This document shows, one piece after another, positions 1-6,088 of a stretch of 10,901 nucleotides of DNA; the stretch's first letter is position 1, and each line of letters begins with the position of its first letter. Where the stretch lies: the NCBI GenBank assembly GCA_020058355.1, contig JAGVEG010000043.1:1-10901 (forward strand), given 5' to 3'. A program made the translations under genes and the position numbers. The notes below the pieces were generated by a model. That model was not told the DNA's origin. It ran no database searches and saw only the letters and a program-made list of their open reading frames with translations. Origin of the DNA: Candidatus Berkelbacteria bacterium. Lineage in GTDB: Bacteria; Patescibacteriota; UBA1384; CAILIB01.

Positions 1-199
1 CGTTGCGGACATTCAATTCTTTGACGACGACCGCCTGCTCGTCGCTTTTAAAAAGTCGTTTCGGCTTCAGCGTAAACTTCAGCTTGGATTCTTTCAGTTC
101 TTTGATCCAGTGTTCGACCAAGGCCGGTGTAGAGATGCCGCGCGAAGTTTTGGCCTGCTTCGTGTCGATGAATCCCTGCGCGTTCTTGACGTTCTGTTC
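1..199 (-). CDS. Fragment of an unrecognised gene, probably foreign to this locus
   Basis: The minus strand stays open for about 66 codons from base 199 to the window edge (frame with codons at 199-197 and so on down to 4-2). The predicted peptide has the mixed charged and hydrophobic pattern of a real protein, including a helix-like stretch [16 protein letters not shown]. It contains no methionine and no stop, so both ends would lie outside: the 3' end beyond base 1, and the 5' end lost at the junction near base 200. I do not recognise the family. The + strand here is also open, but its peptide is rich in Ser, Phe and Cys and does not resemble L14. The frame also stays open by chance into the L14 DNA beyond 200. 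An artefactual open frame cannot be excluded. Confidence 0.35.
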
Positions 200-200
200 A

Positions 201-458
201 GTGAAAAGCGCCGCACCAAATGCTGGCGTGAAGAAGAAGGACGTTGTGAAGGCTGTTATTGTACGCACAAAGAAGCATATCAAGCGGGCCGATGGCTCCA
301 CGATTCGCTTCGATGACAACGCTGCAGTAATCGTCATCAACAACGAAAAAGATAATAACCGTAACCCTCGGGGTACCCGCGTCTTCGGACCGGTTGCTCG
401 TGAGCTTCGTGATCGTGGCTTTGCCAAGATTATTTCGCTCGCTCCTGAGGTGCTCTAA
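201..458 (+). CDS. rplN: Ribosomal protein L14, 3' part only (N-terminus missing)
   Basis: This encodes the C-terminal ~85 residues of 50S protein uL14, which binds 23S rRNA at the intersubunit face. Recognisable L14 sequence starts at [18 protein letters not shown] and runs through [34 protein letters not shown] and the classic ending [11 protein letters not shown] full L14 is about 120 residues, so roughly the first 40-45 are absent. The in-frame + strand sequence before base 198-201 has no resemblance to L14's conserved N-terminus. The gene is therefore cut at about 200 and fused to unrelated DNA. It sits 9 nt before rplX, in the standard spc order. L14 is essential, so the intact copy presumably exists in the cell and the break reflects assembly or a rearranged duplicate. 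Identity of the fragment is certain; the start coordinate is the apparent junction, not a start codon. Confidence 0.93.
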   Translation: MKSAAPNAGVKKKDVVKAVIVRTKKHIKRADGSTIRFDDNAAVIVINNEKDNNRNPRGTRVFGPVARELRDRGFAKIISLAPEVL

Positions 459-467
459 CGAACTGCC

Positions 468-791
468 ATGCTCATTCGTACTGGTGACACCGTTCAGGTG
501 CTCGCAGGCAAGGATCGCGGTAAGCGTGGAGCGATTCTTGCGGTACAGCCGCTTGCACAGAAAGTTGTCGTGGAGGGTGTCAATATTGCCACTCGTCACC
601 TCAAGGCTCGTGCTGGTCGTACCCAGACCGGGATCGTTCAGCTTCCTGCAGCGATGCCTTGGTCTAAGGTAATGCTCGTCTGCCCATCGTGCGACAAGGC
701 AATGCGTCCTATGTCAAAGATTGCAGCCGACGGTACCAAGCAGCGCACCTGCCGCAAGTGTGGTGCAGTTATCCCAGCTGTAAAGCGGTAA
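468..791 (+). CDS. rplX: Ribosomal protein L24
   Basis: 107-residue 50S protein uL24, an early assembly protein that binds the 5' domain of 23S rRNA near the exit tunnel. The N-terminal KOW motif is clear (residues 3-28, with GDTVQVLAGKDRGKRGAI), followed by the L24 signature VEGVNIATRHLKA (35-47). The C-terminal half carries two CxxC pairs (C72/C75 and C95/C98), a zinc-ribbon arrangement found in many bacterial L24 proteins, ending in CGAVIPAVKR. Length is normal. It starts 9 nt after rplN and ends 9 nt before rplE. The spacer before the ATG (cgaactgcc) has no Shine-Dalgarno motif, so translation is likely coupled to rplN. Confidence 0.97.
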   Translation: MLIRTGDTVQVLAGKDRGKRGAILAVQPLAQKVVVEGVNIATRHLKARAGRTQTGIVQLPAAMPWSKVMLVCPSCDKAMRPMSKIAADGTKQRTCRKCGAVIPAVKR

Positions 792-800
792 TCCACTTCT

Positions 801-1367
801 ATGGCCAAGACTGCAACACTCCAACCCCTCGTTGAGCGCTACCAGAGCCAGGTTCTTCCTGCGCTTAAGGAGCGTTTCACCTACTCAAGCACCTATTTGA
901 TCCCAAAGATCACCAAGGTAGTTGTTAACGTAGGTATCGGCGATTTCCGCGAAAATAAGAAGGCAATGGAAGACATTATGTTGACCCTTACCAAGATTAC
1001 TGGTCAAAAGCCAGTTATGGTAAAGGCTCGTAAGTCGATCGCTGGCTTTAAGATTCGCGAAGGAATGGAAGTCGGCATTGTGGTAACCCTTCGTGGTGCC
1101 CGCATGAACGACTTTGTTCAGAAGCTTATCAGCGTTTCACTGCCTCGTACCCGCGACTTCCGCGGCATTAAAGAGACAGCTGTTACTGCTGATGGTAACC
1201 TGAATGTAGGTATCAAAGATGCCTCCATCTTCCCAGAAGCTCCTGTTGACCTTACTACCTTTGGTATTCAGGTCACCGTAGTTTCCACTGCCCGCACCCG
1301 TGATGAGGCTTTTGCTCTTTACACTGGTCTTGGCTTTCCTATCCAGGGTCACGGTAATCTAAGCTAA
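801..1367 (+). CDS. rplE: Ribosomal protein L5
   Basis: 188-residue uL5, a 50S central-protuberance protein that binds 5S rRNA. Conserved L5 blocks are present: [14 protein letters not shown] (about 34-47), [19 protein letters not shown] (66-84), the [15 protein letters not shown] segment, LPRTRDFRG (113-121), and [15 protein letters not shown] (132-146, matching the usual GNY..G..EQ.IFPE). The canonical E-Q of that last block reads D-A here, a mild divergence. The ATG at 801 gives a full-length protein with a short N-terminal tail. It lies 9 nt after rplX and 4 nt before the S14 gene. The preceding spacer tccacttct is pyrimidine-rich and has no Shine-Dalgarno motif. Confidence 0.97.
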   Translation: MAKTATLQPLVERYQSQVLPALKERFTYSSTYLIPKITKVVVNVGIGDFRENKKAMEDIMLTLTKITGQKPVMVKARKSIAGFKIREGMEVGIVVTLRGARMNDFVQKLISVSLPRTRDFRGIKETAVTADGNLNVGIKDASIFPEAPVDLTTFGIQVTVVSTARTRDEAFALYTGLGFPIQGHGNLS

Positions 1368-1371
1368 TCCT

Positions 1372-1557
1372 ATGGCACGCGTCGCAATGATCGTCAAAGC
1401 CGGCCGGACTCCAAAGTTCTCAACCCGCGTTATTCGCCGCTGCACCCGCTGTGGTCGTAACCGTGGCGTTCTCGGATTCTTTGGTCTCTGCCGTATCTGC
1501 CTCCGTGAGGCAATCCACCGTGGTGAAGTACCAGGAGTCCGCAAGGCTTCTTGGTAG
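1372..1557 (+). CDS. rpsZ: Ribosomal protein S14, zinc-binding (type Z)
   Basis: 61-residue uS14 of the short zinc type, which sits in the 30S head near the decoding region. The zinc-binding cysteines are C24-x2-C27 and C40-x2-C43 (CTRC and CRIC), and the protein ends with the typical basic [11 protein letters not shown]. The length of 61 matches the C+ paralog of Firmicutes and many CPR bacteria rather than the ~100-residue C- form. It starts only 4 nt after the rplE stop with the context taatcctATG and no Shine-Dalgarno. A 36-nt gap with no visible signal follows before rpsH. Many annotators would use rpsN for the same locus. Confidence 0.97.
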   Translation: MARVAMIVKAGRTPKFSTRVIRRCTRCGRNRGVLGFFGLCRICLREAIHRGEVPGVRKASW

Positions 1558-1593
1558 TCCGCCCAGTCACCTTATTTATCGTAACGTACTCGC

Positions 1594-1956
1594 ATGGATA
1601 CCCTCGGTAACATGTTGACAACCCTCCGGAATGGCCAAATGGCCAGTCACAAGGAGGTAAAGGTTGTTCGCACCAAACTCAACCGAGCCGTCCTTGCCGT
1701 CCTCACTGAAGCTGGCTATGTCGGCGAAGTAAAAGAGGACGGGGCTCACCTCGGTGTTGTCCTGAAGCGACCAGGTTTTGAGTCGCTCCGCCGTATCAGC
1801 AAGCCTGGTCGTCGGCTCTACATTGCAGCAGACCGTATCCCACTCATTCGTAGTGGTCGCGGTGTGCTCATTCTCTCAACCAACAAGGGTGTTATGACCA
1901 GCCGCAAGGCACGTCAGGACCGTGTTGGTGGCGAGATTCTCTGTGAAGTGTACTAA
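1594..1956 (+). CDS. rpsH: Ribosomal protein S8
   Basis: 120-residue uS8, which binds the central domain of 16S rRNA and in model bacteria also represses the spc operon. The N-terminus MDTLGNMLTTLRNG matches the usual D-x-x-x-x-MLT-x-IRN block. Downstream are RISKPGRR (67-74), GVLILSTNKGVMT (90-102, usually STSKGVMT) and the end VGGEILCEVY. The ATG at 1594 is the only sensible start because an in-frame TAA lies at 1582-1584. There is no Shine-Dalgarno motif in the 36-nt spacer, and coupling from rpsZ would be weak over that distance, so initiation here presumably uses another route. It ends 9 nt before rplF. Confidence 0.97.
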   Translation: MDTLGNMLTTLRNGQMASHKEVKVVRTKLNRAVLAVLTEAGYVGEVKEDGAHLGVVLKRPGFESLRRISKPGRRLYIAADRIPLIRSGRGVLILSTNKGVMTSRKARQDRVGGEILCEVY

Positions 1957-1965
1957 CAGGCCATT

Positions 1966-2508
1966 ATGTCACGTATTGGAAAGCAACCTGTTACCCTTCC
2001 ACTCGGTGTTACTATTGAGCCACAACTTCGCGAGTATATCGTGAAGGGTTCAAAGGGCACCCTGACTGTACCTCGTTTCGAAGGTGTCGTTCTTACTGTT
2101 GAAGCTGGCAAAGCTGCTACCTTCACCTGTGAAAAAGATGAAAACCGCGCACTCTGGGGTCTGTCACGTTCACTTCTGCAGAACGCCGTTATCGGTGTTT
2201 CTACTGGATGGACAAAAACTATGGAGCTTCATGGTGTTGGTATGCGTGCCGCTCTTCAGGGAACGACACTCAACCTGAGCCTTGGGTTCTCACATCCTGT
2301 TGTGGTTGAGCCACCTGCAGGAATTACCTTCTCTGTTGAAAAGAATACCGTAACCGTCAGTGGTATCGATCGCCAACTCGTTGGTGAGATCGCGGCCCAA
2401 ATCCGTAAGCGTCGTAAGCCTGAGCCATATAAGGGCAAGGGTATCCGCTACGCTGGCGAATACGTCCGCCGTAAGGCTGGTAAGACTGGTGGAAAGGGCA
2501 AGAAGTAA
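1966..2508 (+). CDS. rplF: Ribosomal protein L6
   Basis: 180-residue uL6, a two-domain 50S protein near the factor-binding centre. Visible hallmarks are the start [12 protein letters not shown], the first-domain repeat [11 protein letters not shown], the linker block [20 protein letters not shown], then HGVGMRA and LGFSHPV (107-112), and the nearly invariant C-terminal motif [11 protein letters not shown] (152-162), with a Lys/Gly-rich tail. Length is normal. The spacer before it is 9 nt (caggccatt) without a Shine-Dalgarno. Its TAA overlaps the ATG of rplR by one base (TAATG), a classic re-initiation junction. Confidence 0.97.
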   Translation: MSRIGKQPVTLPLGVTIEPQLREYIVKGSKGTLTVPRFEGVVLTVEAGKAATFTCEKDENRALWGLSRSLLQNAVIGVSTGWTKTMELHGVGMRAALQGTTLNLSLGFSHPVVVEPPAGITFSVEKNTVTVSGIDRQLVGEIAAQIRKRRKPEPYKGKGIRYAGEYVRRKAGKTGGKGKK

Positions 2509-2855
2509 TGGCTACTGCATACGTTCACAACCTCCGCGTTCGTCGCACCATTCGTGCTCGCGCTCGTATTGCGGACAATCAGTCAATCCCACGTCTTCAC
2601 GTTAATCGTAGCCTTCGTCACATTAGTGCACAGGTTATCGATGACCAGAAGGGTATTACCCTTGCTGCAGCTTCAGACATTGCTATGACAACTGGTACCA
2701 AGACTGAGCGTGCCGCTCAGATTGGTGAAATGGTTGCAAAGGCAGCGTTGGCAGCTGGTGTAACTGCTGTACGATTTGACCGCGGTTCTGCAAAGTACCA
2801 TGGTCGTGTCGCAGCCGTGGCTGAGGCAGCTCGGGCTGCTGGTCTAACGTTCTAA
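2508..2855 (+). CDS. rplR: Ribosomal protein L18
   Basis: 115-residue uL18, which binds 5S rRNA with L5 in the central protuberance. Conserved blocks are [20 protein letters not shown] (27-46), [10 protein letters not shown] (48-57) and the C-terminal [20 protein letters not shown] (90-109), with AGLTF at the end. The arginine-rich N-terminus is the typical rRNA-binding tail. The start overlaps the rplF stop in a TAATG arrangement, so translation is most likely coupled by termination and re-initiation. It ends 9 nt before rpsE. Confidence 0.97.
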   Translation: MATAYVHNLRVRRTIRARARIADNQSIPRLHVNRSLRHISAQVIDDQKGITLAAASDIAMTTGTKTERAAQIGEMVAKAALAAGVTAVRFDRGSAKYHGRVAAVAEAARAAGLTF

Positions 2856-2864
2856 CGGTCCATT

Positions 2865-3341
2865 ATGCGCCCTCCACGTAACGCCCCAACAGCTGAAGAG
2901 CAGGTTCGTCCTGAATTTGAAGAGACTACCGTTGAGATCAACCGTATTACCCGTGTGGTAAAGGGTGGTCGCCGTATGCGTTTCCGCGCCCTTGTGGTTG
3001 TTGGAAACCGTGACGGAAAGGTAGGAGTAGGAGTTGCAAAGGCAAGCGAAGTACAGCTTGCAGTACAAAAGGCTTCAGCTGCTGCAAAGCGCAAGCTGGT
3101 TACTGTTGATCTGACTGCTGCTCGCTCTATTGCTCACGAAGTGCAGGCTACCTACGGTAGTAGCACCGTGCTCCTGAAGCCAGCTGGAATTGGTACTTCT
3201 TTGATCGCCGGTGGTTCCGCTCGTTCGGTACTTTCACTGGTTGGTGTTGAGAACGTCCTTTCCAAGAGTCTTGGCTCAAACAATAAGATGAACGTAGTGA
3301 TGGCAACCCTTGCCGCACTCGCTCAGCTTCGTACTAAGTAA
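2865..3341 (+). CDS. rpsE: Ribosomal protein S5
   Basis: 158-residue uS5, a 30S protein at the mRNA entry channel that affects decoding fidelity and helicase activity. Motifs include INRITRVVKGGRRMRFRALV (26-44), VGNRDGKVGVGVAKASEV (46-63), LLKPAGIGTSLIAGGSAR (103-120) and the end SNNKMNVVMATLAAL. The N-terminal part before residue 25 is an acidic, proline-rich extension (PPRNAPTAEEQVRPEFEE). Start at 2865 is preceded by cggtccatt, again 9 nt and with no Shine-Dalgarno. The next gene is rplO after 9 nt: rpmD (L30), which stands here in most bacteria, is absent. Confidence 0.97.
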   Translation: MRPPRNAPTAEEQVRPEFEETTVEINRITRVVKGGRRMRFRALVVVGNRDGKVGVGVAKASEVQLAVQKASAAAKRKLVTVDLTAARSIAHEVQATYGSSTVLLKPAGIGTSLIAGGSARSVLSLVGVENVLSKSLGSNNKMNVVMATLAALAQLRTK

Positions 3342-3350
3342 TCAACGGCT

Positions 3351-3764
3351 ATGCGACTTCATGATCTGATCGCTGCACCACATAAGTCCCGCCGTCGCGT
3401 GGGCCGTGGTATTGCAGCTGGCCAGGGTAAGACCGCTGGCCGCGGTACCAAGGGTCAAAAGGCTCGTACCGGCGCTAACTCCAACATTCCTCGCGGATTC
3501 GTTGGTGGCGCAACCAGTTTTATGCAGAAACTCCCGAAGCTTAAGGGCTTCACAAGTCATCGTGTAAAGCCAGTTGCACTCAATAGTGACCGTATTCGTC
3601 AGTTCTTTGACGCTGAGGAAACCATTACTCTGCACGACCTCGTCCTTCGCGGACTTGTTGACGACACCGAAGCTCTCCAGGGCATCAAGATCGTTGGCGA
3701 CAAGACCGGCCTCAAGATTGAGGAAAGCCCACTCCTGACCGTTAGCGGTAAGAAAGAGGCCTAA
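3351..3764 (+). CDS. rplO: Ribosomal protein L15, short C-terminus
   Basis: 137-residue uL15, a 50S protein whose extended glycine-rich N-terminal arm threads into 23S rRNA. The arm is plain: HKSRRRVGRGIAAGQGKTAG and RGTKGQKART (11-40), then IPRGFVGGATSFMQKLPKLKGF. The C-terminal globular part goes through GIKIVGDKTGLK (111-122) but then ends in EESPLLTVSGKKEA. The usual last helix (pattern FS..A...IE.AGG) is not recognisable, so the protein appears slightly truncated relative to the family's ~145 residues. It is the last gene before the terminator at 3791 and so closes this transcription unit. Spacer from rpsE is 9 nt. Confidence 0.96.
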   Translation: MRLHDLIAAPHKSRRRVGRGIAAGQGKTAGRGTKGQKARTGANSNIPRGFVGGATSFMQKLPKLKGFTSHRVKPVALNSDRIRQFFDAEETITLHDLVLRGLVDDTEALQGIKIVGDKTGLKIEESPLLTVSGKKEA

Positions 3765-3790
3765 GCCTTCTTGATTCGGACAAAAGAATA

Positions 3791-3825
3791 CCGCCCTTCC
3801 CCAGAAATGGGGGAGGGCGGTTTTT
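3791..3825 (+). terminator. Strong intrinsic terminator after rplO
   Basis: A 12-bp stem pairs 3791-3802 (ccgcccttcccc) with 3809-3820 (gggggagggcgg), with a single G-U pair, around a 6-nt loop (agaaat). It is followed immediately by five Ts at 3821-3825. This is a textbook rho-independent terminator for the + strand, 26 nt past the rplO stop. It ends the ribosomal run at a point where spc operons normally continue into secY. The minus-strand gene ends at 3836, so the hairpin could also stop transcription from that side, but the minus-strand tail (tattcttttg) is only moderately T-rich. Confidence 0.92.
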
Positions 3826-3835
3826 AGTGTACCGA

Positions 3836-4582
3836 TTAAGTGTTGTAAGCTCGTAACACTCTTTCCATAAACGCCAACTTTTTATCTGGATCGTTAGGAA
3901 AATAATGCTCGTAATAAGCAAGGCAACCTTGTATCTTCAGGCAGAGAAGTAGATTCCCGGCTTCCTGCGGTGGTGCAGCTAAGAATGGGTCAGGTAGAAA
4001 AGAGCTCTCATCGCTACGCCATTTCATATGCAGTATCCTCTGGTTCTTGATCTCATTACCTTGATAATGTGCTTCTAGATGACCTCGCATATCTTCAAGG
4101 ATACCACTATACAAGTTGCCAACTACAATTCTAAGCAACTCGCCCTCGAACGAATATACCCTAAGTTCCTCTTTAGCATACTCTTTAGGGGTTTCATTTG
4201 TTGAACTAGTACCATTAGTAAGATATTTCCAAGCATGGTTTAGCTCGTGGAGCATAAAAACACCATCCATTATGTCACCTCCGCTATTCTCTGATGTGTG
4301 AAGGACTTTTTGTTCGCTGTCATATGCCCAGTCCCGCATATGGTTTCCAAGGCGTTTTCGATCGCTTGGAAGGAGTGGGAGTAGCCAAAAACTCTCGCCC
4401 TCCACAACGGCATTTTCTGTGGCAACAATGCTTATGCCATTTAAAGATGCTAACTTCATGTTTGCTGTGGCAAAGTTCAAGAGAAGCCACGCGTGCTGAT
4501 TGTTAGTTTTTTCACAAATCAATCTAGCTGCAGAAAGTAGTGCTTCCATTCTGCTTTTTCTTTCACCAATATTCATATACAT
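3836..4582 (-). CDS. Putative HExxH metallopeptidase-like protein, antisense insert
   Basis: 248-residue protein of no family I can name. The key feature is M110-LHELNHAWKY: a HELNH motif at 112-116 that fits the zinc-binding HExxH of gluzincin-type peptidases. Glutamates at 138-139, 146 and 148 in the segment KEELRVYSFEGELL are candidates for the third zinc ligand, spaced as in minigluzincin-like proteins. There is no clear signal peptide or transmembrane segment, so it looks cytosolic. The start at 4582 is supported by GGGAG on the minus strand 7 nt upstream; Met3 is an alternative. Arginines near the start use AGA (R8, R11, R20), and sampled lines are 35-40% GC, unlike the CGT/CGC-rich ribosomal genes around it. 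It lies opposite in strand to everything else here. Peptidase activity is inferred from the motif only; acquisition by transfer is likely. Confidence 0.8.
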   Translation of the reverse strand: MYMNIGERKSRMEALLSAARLICEKTNNQHAWLLLNFATANMKLASLNGISIVATENAVVEGESFWLLPLLPSDRKRLGNHMRDWAYDSEQKVLHTSENSGGDIMDGVFMLHELNHAWKYLTNGTSSTNETPKEYAKEELRVYSFEGELLRIVVGNLYSGILEDMRGHLEAHYQGNEIKNQRILHMKWRSDESSFLPDPFLAAPPQEAGNLLLCLKIQGCLAYYEHYFPNDPDKKLAFMERVLRAYNT

Positions 4583-4589
4583 TTTTGTA

Positions 4590-4594
4590 CTCCC
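4590..4594 (-). promoter_or_regulatory. Shine-Dalgarno site of the antisense gene
   Basis: On the minus strand the sequence reads GGGAG, then 7 nt (tacaaaa), then ATG at 4582. This is a well-placed ribosome binding site and decides the start of the HELNH gene. Most native starts in the window lack such a motif, which makes this one stand out. Confidence 0.6.
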
Positions 4595-4637
4595 AAGCTC
4601 TTTCTAAGAACATCAATAGGTCTGTGCTCTTAGTATT

Positions 4638-4666
4638 CTTTAACCATAACTTTTAATCAGTGTCAA
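4638..4666 (-). promoter_or_regulatory. Possible promoter for the antisense gene
   Basis: A perfect -35 hexamer TTGACA lies on the minus strand (tgtcaa at 4661-4666). A 17-nt spacer leads to TTAAAG at 4638-4643, which matches the -10 consensus at only three of six positions. The start codon is about 56 nt downstream. The -35 and spacing are persuasive and the -10 is weak; no start site can be proven from sequence. Confidence 0.35.
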
Positions 4667-4780
4667 AAGGCTTCATGAATCTGGATGTTCCATGTCGTCA
4701 TCCTAGCATCGGCACGGCTAATTGCCCAAACCCCAAAAACCCCGTAGGCTACAGCTGTCTGATTCGTAAGTGAATGACCT

Positions 4781-6088
4781 GTGGCTAAGAAGCAAAACCT
4801 CTTCCTGCAATTTATCAAGCTTCCAGAGATGCGGCGCAAGCTCTATATTGTGCTGTTCTTGGTAGGCATCGTGCAGCTGATCAACGTTATTCCAGTTCCT
4901 GGAGTTGATCGTGACGCGCTCAAGCAGTTCCTGACGGATAGCCCTGCTACCGCATTGTTGAACGTCTACACGGGTGGAGGACTTACGAATTTCTCCATTG
5001 CCTTACTTGGCGTTGGTCCATACATTACCGCCTCAATCGTTTTCCAGCTGCTTACCCATGTCATTCCTCAACTTGAAACCTTGAGTAAGGATGGTGAAGT
5101 TGGCCGCCGCAAGATCGCTCAGTATACCCGCCTGGCTTCAGTGCCATTCGGTATCATTCAAGGTCTAGGAATGCTTACCTACCTGAAGAACGCTGGCGTT
5201 TATACGGATTGGGGAGTGTGGCCAATTACGTTTACGCTCATTACAGTTATTGCTACCAGTGTACTGCTCATGTGGATTGGTGAGCTCATTACTGAGTATG
5301 GAATTGGTAACGGTCTTTCGCTCTTGGTTACTATTGGTGTGGTTTCAACCTTCCCACAGTCGATCAGTAACACTCTTGCTGTCTATGAAACGGGAGTTAC
5401 TACTGATCAACTGATTAAGCTCGGTGTCTTTGCGGTTGTTGCTGCAATATTGTTCATGGGTATTATCTGGGTAACAGAGGCAGTGCGGGAGATTCCTATT
5501 ACCTATGCACGCCGTTTGCGTAGCGGTGCTGCTCAGGAAATGGGAGGGGGTAATGTTACCTCTGTTCTTCCTTTGAAGCTGAATGCTGGTGGTGTAATCC
5601 CAATCATTTTTGCGGTAAGTATGCTGCAATTCCCATTGGTGGTTGCTGAGTTTATGCGCCAGTCAGCTAATGAGCGGACTCGCATTTTCGGGGGAGAGAT
5701 TGCGGATTTCCTCAACAACAACTGGATCTACGCGGCGCTCTACGCGCTATTGGTTATTGCCTTCACCTTCTTCTACGCGACGATTATCTTCCAGCCAAAG
5801 GATCTTGCGGAGAATCTGCAGAAGCAAAGCGGCTTCATTCCGGGCATTCGCCCTGGCACTGACACCGAAAAGTATCTCGGAGGGGTGGTCATGCGTCTTA
5901 CGGTGCTGGGTGCTATCTTCCTTGCGGTTATTGCGGTGCTCCCAGTGATTATTCCAAGTATTACTGATGTACAGACCCTGCGCCTTGGTGGAACGAGTTT
6001 GCTTATTGCGGTTTCCGTTGTACTTGAGATTATCCGTCAGGCACGATCACAGGTGATCATGCGCTCGTATAACCAATATCTGGCGTAA
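4781..6088 (+). CDS. secY: Preprotein translocase subunit SecY
   Basis: 435-residue channel subunit of the SecYEG translocon, which moves unfolded proteins across or into the cytoplasmic membrane. Ten hydrophobic segments can be traced, the first at about 20-39. Signature blocks are GVGPYITASIVFQLL (77-91), YGIGNGLSLL (173-182), LPLKLNAGGVIPIIFA (263-278) and the cytosolic loop GFIPGIRPG (351-359) with GTSLLI (404-409). The start is GTG at 4781, giving MAKKQNLFLQFIKLPEMRRK. There is no strong Shine-Dalgarno before it. It begins a second transcription block downstream of the terminator and insert, and its TAA is followed directly by the adk GTG with no gap. Confidence 0.97.
   Translation: MAKKQNLFLQFIKLPEMRRKLYIVLFLVGIVQLINVIPVPGVDRDALKQFLTDSPATALLNVYTGGGLTNFSIALLGVGPYITASIVFQLLTHVIPQLETLSKDGEVGRRKIAQYTRLASVPFGIIQGLGMLTYLKNAGVYTDWGVWPITFTLITVIATSVLLMWIGELITEYGIGNGLSLLVTIGVVSTFPQSISNTLAVYETGVTTDQLIKLGVFAVVAAILFMGIIWVTEAVREIPITYARRLRSGAAQEMGGGNVTSVLPLKLNAGGVIPIIFAVSMLQFPLVVAEFMRQSANERTRIFGGEIADFLNNNWIYAALYALLVIAFTFFYATIIFQPKDLAENLQKQSGFIPGIRPGTDTEKYLGGVVMRLTVLGAIFLAVIAVLPVIIPSITDVQTLRLGGTSLLIAVSVVLEIIRQARSQVIMRSYNQYLA

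Larger units (their letters stand above)
4583..4780. other. Divergent intergenic region between the insert and secY
   Basis: This 198-base gap separates the minus-strand HELNH gene from secY. It holds the insert's ribosome binding site and promoter candidate, a C-rich stretch with ccc at 4725-4727, cccc at 4731-4734 and cccc at 4740-4743 (so G-runs on the minus strand), and the palindrome acagctgt at 4751-4758. Because a strong terminator lies upstream at 3791-3825, a + strand promoter for secY is expected here, but I see only a poor candidate. No tRNA or further coding frame is apparent. Confidence 0.6.

Noticed and set aside
3..200. + strand reading as an alternative N-terminus of L14
   Set aside because: The peptide is Ser/Phe/Cys-rich and has none of L14's invariant N-terminal residues; the minus frame looks more protein-like.
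198..599. Long minus-strand open frame opposite rplN and rplX
   Set aside because: It is a shadow of two certain + strand genes and its peptide shows no family features.
1558..1593. 36-nt rpsZ-rpsH gap as a regulatory site or start extension of S8
   Set aside because: An in-frame stop at 1582-1584 blocks extension and no hairpin or motif is visible.
4116..4506. + strand open frames opposite the HELNH gene
   Set aside because: They are short, overlapping and without motifs; the minus frame has an RBS, full length and a recognisable motif.
4722..4750. ttgccc / taggct as a secY promoter
   Set aside because: Four of six and three of six matches are too weak to list, despite the 17-nt spacing.
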